From Haloferacaceae archaeon (lineage in GTDB: Archaea > Halobacteriota > Halobacteria > Halobacteriales > Haloferacaceae): a stretch of 5,015 bases of DNA. Positions 1 through 4,740 of this stretch are shown here, piece after piece. The DNA lies in the NCBI GenBank assembly GCA_028274825.1, contig JAQCMZ010000518.1, positions 1 through 5,015 of the forward strand, in the 5' to 3' direction. Position 1 is the stretch's first letter. The number at the start of each line of letters is the position of its first letter. Both the position numbers and the translations under genes were made by a program. Below the pieces are notes generated by a model. It did no database searches. It was not told the DNA's origin and saw nothing but the letters and a program-made list of their open reading frames with translations.

Positions 1-10
1 GACGCAGTCG

Positions 11-1057
11 ATGCGGATGAAACTCGGCGTCGCGTTCGTGGGCCTCATGGCGCTGGCCCCGTTCGTCGTGCTCCTGACCGGGAACGAGTACTACGTTATT
101 CTGCTCAACCGGGTGCTCATCATGGCTATCTTCGCGTTGAGTCTCGACATCGTCATGGGGTACACGGGACTCGTTCCGCTGGGCCACACGATGTTCTACG
201 GTGTTGGCGCGTACGTGGCCGCGCTGGTGATGATCCACTACACGTCGTCGTTCCTCGTGGCGTTGATCGGGGCTATCGTCATCTGCGCGGTCATCGCCTG
301 GATCGTCGGGAGCCTCTCTATCCGGGTCTCCGGCGTCTACTTTGCGATGATTACGCTGGCGTTTGCCGAACTGTTCTACAACGCGGTTTTCAAGTTCGAG
401 TTCACCGGTGGCAGCGATGGCCTGCTCGGCTGGAACCCGTTCTTCGGCATCGCCGGCGTCGGTACTGAACTCGGTGAGATCGAGCTACTCGTCGCCGGGT
501 TCGAGATCACGCCTAACGTCGTGTTCTACTACACCACTCTTGTACTGGCATTGCTCTCGTACCTGTTCGCGCGACGGTTCATGAACGCCCCGTTCGGAAG
601 CGTGCTCCAGTCCATCAGCGAGGCCGAAGAACGCTCCGAGTTCCTCGGCTACGACGTGACGAAGTACAAACGGCGGGCGTTCGTCATCAGCGGCGGAATG
701 GCGGGCATGGCGGGCGGTCTGTTGGCCGTCAAACCGAGTACGTTCATTATCTCGCCGGACCAGACGCTAGCGTGGATCCACTCCGGTGAAGTCATCGTGA
801 TGACGCTGCTGGGCGGGATGGGGACCCTCTTCGGGCCAATGCTCGGCGCTGGCGTCTTCATCGGCGCGGAGGATATCCTCTCGTCGTACACCGAACAGTG
901 GCGGATGGTGATCGGCACCATCTTCGTCCTGTTCGTGCTGTTCGTTCCACGTGGGCTCGTCTCGGTCCCGTCGCTCCTAGCCCAACGGCGACAGAGTTCC
1001 TCGGAGGGTGAACCGCCGGTTGGCCTCGACGAGTCGGAGGTGAACACGAATGACTGA
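11..1057 (+). CDS. livM: Branched-chain amino acid type ABC transporter permease LivM
   Basis: Integral membrane permease of a Liv/HAAT-type ABC importer; with a LivH partner it would form the path for a branched-chain amino acid, amide, urea or similar solute. The 348-residue protein is mostly hydrophobic, with membrane segments near residues 5-23, 30-50, 62-76, 80-100, 105-125, 168-187, 222-240, 260-287 and 299-313. Family hallmarks are GYTGLVPLGHTMFYGVGAY (50-68), the ATPase-contact loop SEAEERSEFLGYDVTKYKRR (203-222) and GGMGTLFGPMLGAGVF (268-283). The C-terminus (about 325-348) is a hydrophilic acidic tail. The start is uncertain: the frame is open to the left edge and no Shine-Dalgarno sequence is visible in bases 1-10, so translation may begin upstream; ATG at 17 is another option. 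It overlaps livG by 8 bases. Substrate cannot be read from the permease. Assignment as LivM rather than LivH rests on length and the long periplasmic-type loop (130-165). Confidence 0.93.
   Translation: MRMKLGVAFVGLMALAPFVVLLTGNEYYVILLNRVLIMAIFALSLDIVMGYTGLVPLGHTMFYGVGAYVAALVMIHYTSSFLVALIGAIVICAVIAWIVGSLSIRVSGVYFAMITLAFAELFYNAVFKFEFTGGSDGLLGWNPFFGIAGVGTELGEIELLVAGFEITPNVVFYYTTLVLALLSYLFARRFMNAPFGSVLQSISEAEERSEFLGYDVTKYKRRAFVISGGMAGMAGGLLAVKPSTFIISPDQTLAWIHSGEVIVMTLLGGMGTLFGPMLGAGVFIGAEDILSSYTEQWRMVIGTIFVLFVLFVPRGLVSVPSLLAQRRQSSSEGEPPVGLDESEVNTND
1036..1043 (+). promoter_or_regulatory. Strong Shine-Dalgarno site of livG
   Basis: GGAGGTGA lies 6 bases before the livG ATG, inside the end of livM. 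It is an 8-base match to the complement of the archaeal 16S rRNA 3' end. It fixes the livG start at 1050 and shows that internal operon genes here use SD-led initiation, unlike the probably leaderless single genes downstream. Confidence 0.8.
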
Positions 1058-1817
1058 CACAGTCCTCAAGACGGATGGGCTGACGAAGCGCTTCGGTGAA
1101 CTCACCGCCGTCGACCAGGTAGACCTCGAAGTGAAGGCGGGCGAGTTCCGGAGTGTCATCGGCCCGAACGGCGCCGGAAAAACGACGACGTTCAACCTCA
1201 TCACTGGAGCGCTCATTCCGACGGAAGGGGCGGTCCTGTTCAACGGTGAAGAAATCACCACCATGCCCCCGCACGAACGGGTTCATCGCGGCGTTGGCCG
1301 CTCGTTCCAAATCACGAACGTCTTTGGCGGGCTGAGCGTCCACGAAAACGTGCGATTGGCAGCCCAGTCAGTTCACGCGGACGACATCAGTCCCCGGGAA
1401 GCGATGTTCCGGAACAAGAACTCGTTCGACGACCTGACCGCCAAGACGGACGAGATTCTCGACCAGATCGGCCTCCGCGAGCGTGCTGACGAAAACGCAC
1501 AGACGCTCGCCTACGGCGACCAGCGACGGCTCGAAATCGGGCTCGTGCTCGCAACCGATCCCGAACTCGTCATGCTCGACGAGCCGACGGCCGGCATGAG
1601 CACTGAAGAGACCCAGGACACGATGGACCTCATCAACGACGTCCTCTCGGACCAGTCACTGATGCTCATTGAACACGACATCGACCTCGTCATGCGCGTT
1701 TCGGACAGAATTACTGTGCTGACTCGCGGCCAGGTGCTCGCGAGCGGGACGCCGGAGGAAATCGCAGCGAACGAAGACGTCCGTGACGCGTACCTCGGGG
1801 GTGCGCGCGATGAGTGA
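1050..1817 (+). CDS. livG: Branched-chain amino acid type ABC transporter ATP-binding protein LivG
   Basis: Cytoplasmic ATPase subunit that pairs with LivF to power the LivH-LivM importer. The 255-residue protein has all ABC motifs in order: Walker A GPNGAGKTT (38-46), Q-loop glutamine Q87 in RSFQITNVF, signature LAYGDQRRLEIG (153-164), Walker B LVMLDEPT (173-180) with catalytic E178, D-loop AGMS (181-184) and switch histidine H209 in LIEHD. The signature begins LAYGDQ rather than LSGGQ; LSYGDQ-like variants are usual in LivG. The insertion between Q-loop and signature (about 95-130) is also LivG-like. The ATG is supported by the strong SD at 1036-1043. The start overlaps the livM stop as ATGACTGA and the 3' end overlaps livF as ATGAGTGA, so translational coupling is likely. 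No key residue is missing. Confidence 0.96.
   Translation: MTDTVLKTDGLTKRFGELTAVDQVDLEVKAGEFRSVIGPNGAGKTTTFNLITGALIPTEGAVLFNGEEITTMPPHERVHRGVGRSFQITNVFGGLSVHENVRLAAQSVHADDISPREAMFRNKNSFDDLTAKTDEILDQIGLRERADENAQTLAYGDQRRLEIGLVLATDPELVMLDEPTAGMSTEETQDTMDLINDVLSDQSLMLIEHDIDLVMRVSDRITVLTRGQVLASGTPEEIAANEDVRDAYLGGARDE
1797..1803 (+). promoter_or_regulatory. Shine-Dalgarno-like site of livF
   Basis: GGGGGTG sits 6 bases before the ATG at 1810 and matches the SD consensus GGAGGTG with one change. It supports ATG 1810 as the livF start over the upstream in-frame ATG at 1783, which lies deeper inside livG and would add nine residues outside the conserved family N-terminus. Confidence 0.6.
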
Positions 1818-2532
1818 CCCACTCCTCTCGATACAGGGGCTCCACGCCGGTTACGACATGACGGAGGTCCTGCAGGGTGTCGACCTCAACGTCGAGCGCG
1901 GCTCAGTAGTCTCGCTGGTCGGCCGCAACGGCGTCGGCAAGACGACGACGCTCCGATCAATCGTCGGCAACCTCACGCCGAACGCCGGCTCGATCACGTT
2001 CGACGGTGAGGACATCACAACCCTCGAAACCGAGTCGACCATCCGAAACGGAATCGCCTTTGTCCCCGAAGAGCGCCGCGTCTTCCCCGGACTGACCGTC
2101 CGCGAGAACATCGAAATGGGACATATCGGCGTCGAGGCCAGCGGCGGCCCGTCAGTCGACGAGGTGATCGGCATGTTCGAGAACCTCAGGGAACGCGAGG
2201 ATAGCCAGGGCTCAGTTCTCTCCGGGGGGGAACAGCAGATGGTCGCGATCGGCCGCGCGCTCATCGCCGATCCCGACTTGCTCCTGCTCGATGAACCGAC
2301 GGAGGGACTCGCTCCGTACATCGTCCGGCAGATCGAGAGCATCATCGAAGACCTCAACGACCAGGGGATCACCGTCTTAGTCGTCGAACAAAACATTCCC
2401 GTCGCGCTGGGTGTCTCCGATTACACGTACATCCTCGAACACGGGCACATCGTCCACGAAGGGAAGGCTGCAGACGTGCGTGAGGATGAAGAGGTACTCG
2501 ACAAACATCTCGGCGTCGGTATGGCCGACTAG
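1810..2532 (+). CDS. livF: Branched-chain amino acid type ABC transporter ATP-binding protein LivF
   Basis: Second ATPase of the importer and partner of LivG. From ATG 1810 it is 240 residues, the usual LivF length. Motifs: Walker A GRNGVGKT (38-45), the LivF-type Q-loop region FVPEERRVFPGLTV (84-97) with glutamate where other ABC proteins have glutamine, signature LSGGEQQ (137-143), Walker B LLLLDEPT (157-164) with E162, D-loop EGLAP (165-169), and VVEQN (191-195) in the switch region where most ABC ATPases have histidine. The PEERRVF and VEQN replacements are family-typical of LivF, not defects, and separate it from LivG. The start overlaps the livG stop by 8 bases. It is the last gene of the liv operon visible here: a 146-base gap with a new promoter follows. 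Confidence 0.95.
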   Translation: MSDPLLSIQGLHAGYDMTEVLQGVDLNVERGSVVSLVGRNGVGKTTTLRSIVGNLTPNAGSITFDGEDITTLETESTIRNGIAFVPEERRVFPGLTVRENIEMGHIGVEASGGPSVDEVIGMFENLREREDSQGSVLSGGEQQMVAIGRALIADPDLLLLDEPTEGLAPYIVRQIESIIEDLNDQGITVLVVEQNIPVALGVSDYTYILEHGHIVHEGKAADVREDEEVLDKHLGVGMAD

Positions 2533-2555
2533 CTGAGGTCTCAGTTTCGGTCTCA
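2533..2555 (+). repeat. Short dyad plus direct repeat after livF; possible 3' end signal
   Basis: Immediately after the livF stop, CTGAG (2533-2537) and CTCAG (2540-2544) form an inverted repeat with a 2-base spacer. GGTCTCA occurs twice with 12-base spacing (2537-2543 and 2549-2555). The short loop makes a stable RNA hairpin doubtful and only a weak T-run (2561-2563) follows, so calling this a terminator is inference. It may instead be a protein site or chance. Confidence 0.3.
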
Positions 2556-2594
2556 TCACCTTTCAACGGATACGTGATAGGGGCTCTCCAGGCT

Positions 2595-2636
2595 TGACCC
2601 CATCGCTGGCTCCGCTTTGCTACCGTGGCGGTCAAA
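2595..2636. promoter_or_regulatory. Candidate operator dyads upstream of the usp gene
   Basis: TTGACC (2595-2600) is repeated in inverted form as GGTCAA (2631-2636). Nested at the right arm is a second dyad, ACCG-TGG-CGGT (2623-2633). Both end just before the TATA-like element at 2647-2654, a position where an archaeal activator or repressor could act. The arms are short, so chance is possible. The rest of the 2533-2678 gap holds only this, the livF-proximal dyad and the usp promoter. Confidence 0.3.
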
Positions 2637-2646
2637 ATGTCCGATA

Positions 2647-2654
2647 CTTATTTC
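2647..2654 (+). promoter_or_regulatory. TATA-like promoter element of the usp gene
   Basis: CTTATTTC is centred about 28 bases before the ATG at 2679, the spacing expected for a haloarchaeal TATA box driving a leaderless transcript. No Shine-Dalgarno sequence precedes the ATG (local sequence AAACAATCTCT), which agrees with leaderless initiation. It suggests the usp gene is transcribed separately from liv, though read-through from liv is not excluded. Confidence 0.5.
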
Positions 2655-2678
2655 CGAACATTATACTAAACAATCTCT

Positions 2679-3080
2679 ATGAACGATGTGGTGCTGGGCA
2701 TCGACCAGAGCATCGACCGTGCGACCGCACAGGCCGAGACCGTCATCGACCTGTTCGATGTCGACAACATTCGTGCATACTTGCTCCACGATTTCGTCGA
2801 CAATCCAGAAGGTGCTTCAGTGACACGTATAGAAGCCGTCAAACGAGCACAAGAACTTCTTGAAGAGGCGGGAGTCTCGGTGGAACTCCGCGAAGGAAGC
2901 GGCGAACCAGCGGAGTCAATCATCGCAACCGCTAAACAACTCGACGCCGGCACCATCTGCGTCGCTGGGCGTAGTCGGTCGCCGGCCGTAAAAGTGCTGT
3001 TCAAGAGCGTGAGCCAGTCCGTCGTGCTGAACACTGAACTGCCTGTTCTCCTCTGTAGCGAGAGCGAGGGCCAGTCGTAA
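2679..3080 (+). CDS. UspA-family universal stress protein (degenerate ATP loop)
   Basis: Small soluble acidic protein of 133 residues with the single-domain Usp (Rossmann-like) fold: a first strand VVLGID (4-9) with the conserved aspartate, a helix with repeated alanines, a second strand near 31-36, helix 49-65, strand VSVELREGSG (66-75), then EPAESIIATAKQLDAGTICVAGRSRSP (76-102) and the C-terminal strand PVLLC (122-126). The nucleotide loop reads GRSRSPAVKVLFKSVS (97-112). In the usual form a glycine stands where K109 is (LFGS), and haloarchaeal relatives as I recall them also have glycine at V104, so ATP binding may be weak or lost. Usp domains often accompany transporters, and this gene lies 146 bases after livF on the same strand, but an accessory role to Liv is inference. 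Start: ATG 2679, leaderless. It converges on the IclR gene. Confidence 0.85.
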   Translation: MNDVVLGIDQSIDRATAQAETVIDLFDVDNIRAYLLHDFVDNPEGASVTRIEAVKRAQELLEEAGVSVELREGSGEPAESIIATAKQLDAGTICVAGRSRSPAVKVLFKSVSQSVVLNTELPVLLCSESEGQS

Positions 3081-3133
3081 CGCCAACCCGAACGCGCCGA
3101 TCTCCGTTCTGTCAACGCTCCACAGTCGACACT

Positions 3134-3151
3134 CGTTCGAACAAATAGAAC
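3134..3151. repeat. 18-base near-repeat, copy 1 (convergent gap)
   Basis: CGTTCGAACAAATAGAAC matches the copy at 3223-3240 at 16 of 18 positions, 89 bases apart. It contains the perfect palindrome GTTCGAAC (3135-3142). It lies between the ends of the usp and IclR genes. Possible roles are a regulator-binding site or, read on the minus strand where it is T-rich, part of the 3' end signals of the IclR gene. Confidence 0.5.
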
Positions 3152-3222
3152 AATATGAATGGCTGATATCTCGCATTCCGTGAGGAGAGAATGTCTAAAC
3201 CATTAGATATGTGATAATAGGC

Positions 3223-3240
3223 CGTTCGAATAAAGAGAAC
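3223..3240. repeat. 18-base near-repeat, copy 2 (abutting IclR stop)
   Basis: CGTTCGAATAAAGAGAAC differs from copy 1 only at its 9th and 13th bases. Its last base is the last base of the IclR stop codon, so on the minus strand it forms the first 17 bases of the 3' UTR (GTTCTCTTTATTCG). That T-rich run is a plausible archaeal termination signal for the IclR transcript. The 3081-3239 gap holds nothing else convincing. Confidence 0.5.
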
Positions 3241-3998
3241 TATTTGTACGAGAGACTGACCCGTAGTTCACCCGAGATGCCCCGGACAAGATTCGTCAGT
3301 TCGTTCTCCACGCGATCGCTGTCAAGGCGGTTAGTTGGCCCCGAGACGCTGATAGCACCGTAGACGTTCCCGGCGTTGTCTTTCAGGGGGACGCCTACGC
3401 CAGAGACGCCTTGCAGGAACCGTTCAGTACCATATGCAACGCCCGTCTCTCGAATCTCGGCCAGCTCCCGTTCTAGGTCCTCACGACTATTTCCGTCGGC
3501 GAGTGGGAATTCGTACCCGTCGATGATCGCGTTCTTTCGGTCGTCTGGGAGGTTCGCCAAGATCGACTTCCCCGCGGCTAGTCGATAGAGTTCGATGTGC
3601 TGCCCAATATAGGCGTTCGTACGGATGGCACGGCTGCCCACGGCTTTCGCGATGAACACTGCTTTGCCGTTCTCTTCGACGGTCCACCAGGCTTTCTCTT
3701 CAGTCTCTTCGGCGAGTTGTTTGAGTTTGGGAATGACCTCGTCGTACATATCCTGCGTTTGTCTGATCGTCGTCCCCATGTCCAGAAACCGCAGGCTGAG
3801 TTGATACTCGTGTGACTCGTCCTGAACGACGTAGCCTCGTTCTTTGAGCGTCGACAGATGGACGTGGACAGTACTCTTTGGCATCTCCAGTGCATCAGCT
3901 AACTCCGTTACCCCAGCAGACGTCCGCTCTTTCAACGCCTCAATAATGTTGAGCATTCGTTCGTCCGAGCCAACGGTGGTGTTCTGTCCCATCTTCAT
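3240..3998 (-). CDS. IclR-family transcriptional regulator
   Basis: DNA-binding regulator with the two-domain IclR layout; 252 residues, normal for the family. The N-terminal winged helix-turn-helix covers about 13-73: ERMLNIIEALKERTSAGVTELADALEMP, recognition helix KSTVHVHLSTLKERGYV (41-57), then the wing YQLSLRFLDMG (65-75). The effector domain follows, with the family landmarks LYRLAAGKSILANLP (137-151) and GVSGVGVPLKDNAGNVYGAISVSGP (197-221). Such proteins sense small organic ligands, often carboxylates or aromatics, and usually control a neighbouring catabolic or uptake operon; the liv genes are the visible candidate, separated by the usp gene. Two starts are possible: ATG 3998 and ATG 3992 (two residues shorter). 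The TATA-like element is centred about 26 bases before the second, which suits leaderless initiation at 3992. Ligand unknown. Confidence 0.92.
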   Translation of the reverse strand: MKMGQNTTVGSDERMLNIIEALKERTSAGVTELADALEMPKSTVHVHLSTLKERGYVVQDESHEYQLSLRFLDMGTTIRQTQDMYDEVIPKLKQLAEETEEKAWWTVEENGKAVFIAKAVGSRAIRTNAYIGQHIELYRLAAGKSILANLPDDRKNAIIDGYEFPLADGNSREDLERELAEIRETGVAYGTERFLQGVSGVGVPLKDNAGNVYGAISVSGPTNRLDSDRVENELTNLVRGISGELRVSLSYK

Positions 3999-4012
3999 GA
4001 TAAATGAGTTGA

Positions 4013-4024
4013 GATAAAATAACT
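4013..4024 (-). promoter_or_regulatory. TATA-like promoter of the IclR gene
   Basis: On the minus strand this reads AGTTATTTTATC, an AT-rich core in an archaeal TATA position. Its centre is about 20 bases before ATG 3998 and about 26 before ATG 3992. There is no Shine-Dalgarno sequence between it and either start, so a leaderless mRNA is likely. The imperfect pair TGATAAA (3998-4004) and AGATAAA (4012-4018) on the plus strand could be half-sites for autoregulation, but they are short. Confidence 0.45.
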
Positions 4025-4037
4025 CTGTTCATCACGG

Positions 4038-4226
4038 TTGAACCTATTGAAATCAAATGGTAGCATGCTTCTATCTAGTACTGATAAAATTGCTGTTAGG
4101 ATTCGACAAGAAAATCATGGCATACGACGCCTGAACCGTGTCGGCGCAGATGTGCGGTACAGACTCTCAGCACGGGGATTAATAACAATCATGATCTCTG
4201 TTGCCACTTATATTCTATTTACTTGA
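4038..4226 (+). pseudogene. Possible remnant of a TrkA-N/RCK domain protein
   Basis: The frame translates to 62 residues from a TTG codon. Residues 17-39, KIAVRIRQENHGIRRLNRVGADV, resemble the end of a TrkA-N (RCK, NAD-binding) domain, whose typical pattern is a strand I.VR/AR, then ENV.KL.RAGAD. The following LSARGLITIMIS (43-54) resembles the usual LS..VTGRMLAS segment with small shifts. Such domains gate potassium channels and Trk transporters. Codons in this patch are GC-rich while the surroundings are AT-rich, as expected for a gene relic. A full domain is about 120-140 residues, and most of the N-terminal half, including the GxGxxG dinucleotide loop, is absent: only 39 bases separate this frame from the IclR start. 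Similarity is judged by eye, so confidence is low; it could be chance. Confidence 0.38.
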
Positions 4227-4273
4227 ATAAGAGAATAGGCCCATATATATTAGCTCATTGTTATTAACACGAA

Positions 4274-4285
4274 AACGCTTGCGTT
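4274..4285. repeat. Perfect short dyad AACGC-TT-GCGTT
   Basis: Five-base perfect arms with a 2-base spacer form a 12-base symmetric site in the AT-rich stretch. A second GCGTT at 4289-4293 offers an alternative right arm giving a 10-base loop. There is no gene close enough to assign a role. Confidence 0.3.
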
Positions 4286-4420
4286 GCGGCGTTACTCCAG
4301 TTGTTTCTAATTTAGAAGCCACGAGGGGTATCGAAAACACAGTGATATGGACCGAGTACATTCGTATAATTCGAACAGCTAGAATGAACGGCCCATACAT
4401 GAGACAACTCGACGGATAAA

Positions 4421-4442
4421 ATTACAGCATTAGTGTTGTAAT
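4421..4442. repeat. 22-base dyad, operator-like or hairpin
   Basis: ATTACA (4421-4426) pairs with TGTAAT (4437-4442). Inside, CA (4428-4429) pairs with TG (4434-4435), with one G/T position on each side and a TTAG centre. As RNA this is a 9-pair stem including one G-U with a 4-base loop; as DNA it is a two-fold site with eight of nine positions symmetric. It lies directly before and into ATG 4441, which opens a 31-codon frame, and follows ATAAAA (4416-4421) at TATA-like spacing from that ATG. That is an operator-like arrangement, but no recognised gene follows. Confidence 0.5.
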
Positions 4443-4542
4443 GGCACTCTCGAAGGCGGGGCAGACAATAAAACATACTAGACGATACATATTAATAGTA
4501 GATTATCTAACTATTGTCCGGTGGCAGTGCTCTTAACTAAAC

Positions 4543-4555
4543 TGCTATAGTAGCA
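4543..4555. repeat. Short dyad TGCTA-TAG-TAGCA
   Basis: Five-base perfect arms with a 3-base spacer in the gene-poor stretch. No adjacent gene; role unknown. It is one of several small symmetries clustered at 4421-4665. Confidence 0.3.
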
Positions 4556-4604
4556 ATTGGAAGATACTGCACACTCAATCGCACGACGGCAGTTCGATCG
4601 ATAT

Positions 4605-4625
4605 ATAACCACTTACGATGGTTAT
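4605..4625. repeat. Inverted repeat ATAACCA / TGGTTAT
   Basis: Seven-base perfect arms (4605-4611 and 4619-4625) are separated by CTTACGA. With one bulged base the stem could extend into the flanking TAT/ATA. It could be a hairpin or protein site. No gene is recognised on either side until the transposase fragment. Confidence 0.4.
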
Positions 4626-4691
4626 TATACTAACGGTCTACTACGACTATGTGCTACGATTGTAGTTTATTATAATCGTTCCGGACTCGTA

Positions 4692-4739
4692 TCACCAAGC
4701 TCTATAGATAAGCGCTCTTGTGGCGGAGATTGTTGGTGA
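4692..4739. repeat. Inverted repeat TCACCAA / TTGGTGA beyond the transposase stop
   Basis: Seven-base perfect arms (4692-4698, 4733-4739) with a 34-base spacer that includes the palindrome AGCGCT (4711-4716). The right arm ends two bases short of the transposase stop codon, so the structure lies in the 3' flank of that gene and could be an end signal. I could not recognise the insertion-sequence terminal repeat in this interval, so the element boundary is undetermined. Confidence 0.35.
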
Positions 4740-4740
4740 G

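Larger units (their letters stand above)
3999..4740. other. 742-base AT-rich gene-poor stretch with decayed sequence
   Basis: No intact gene I can support lies here. Counted lines at 4201-4260, 4381-4440 and 4621-4680 are about 30%, 40% and 32% G+C, against about 68% for 1921-1980 in livF. Within it I see the IclR promoter, a GC-richer patch (about 4105-4180) that translates like a TrkA-N fragment, several inverted repeats (listed separately), and open frames of 30-60 codons with no recognisable family. The mix suggests an insertion and decay zone between the IclR gene and the insertion sequence at the right edge. Confidence 0.6.

Noticed and set aside
1783..1809. In-frame upstream ATG extending livF by nine residues (MTRTSGVRA)
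   Set aside because: It lies inside livG, lacks a good SD site, and the family N-terminus matches MSDPLLSIQGLHAGY from ATG 1810, which has an SD-like site and the same overlap style as livG.
2594..2863. 89-codon plus-strand frame overlapping the usp gene
   Set aside because: Out-of-frame shadow with no family pattern; the usp frame has a clear Usp domain and promoter.
3191..3214. Seven-codon frame MSKPLDM after GAGGAG
   Set aside because: Too short, and the purine run is only 3 bases from the ATG; placed in a convergent 3' gap where a leader peptide has no target.
3134..3240. CRISPR array or tandem repeat array
   Set aside because: Only two 18-base near-copies 89 bases apart, not the regular repeat-spacer pattern of an array; no cas genes.
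4215..4400. 61-codon minus-strand open frame (MYGPFILAVRIIRMYSV...)
   Set aside because: AT-rich, no recognisable family, no clear promoter or SD; likely a chance frame in decayed sequence.
4258..4420. 54-codon plus-strand frame from TTG with GIENTVIWTEYIRIIRTARM
   Set aside because: No known family recognised, no start signals; may be a gene relic but cannot be distinguished from chance.
4557..4739. 60-codon plus-strand frame from TTG ending ...RSCGGDCW
   Set aside because: TTG start without SD, low GC unlike real genes here, no family resemblance, and it runs through the dyads next to the transposase stop.
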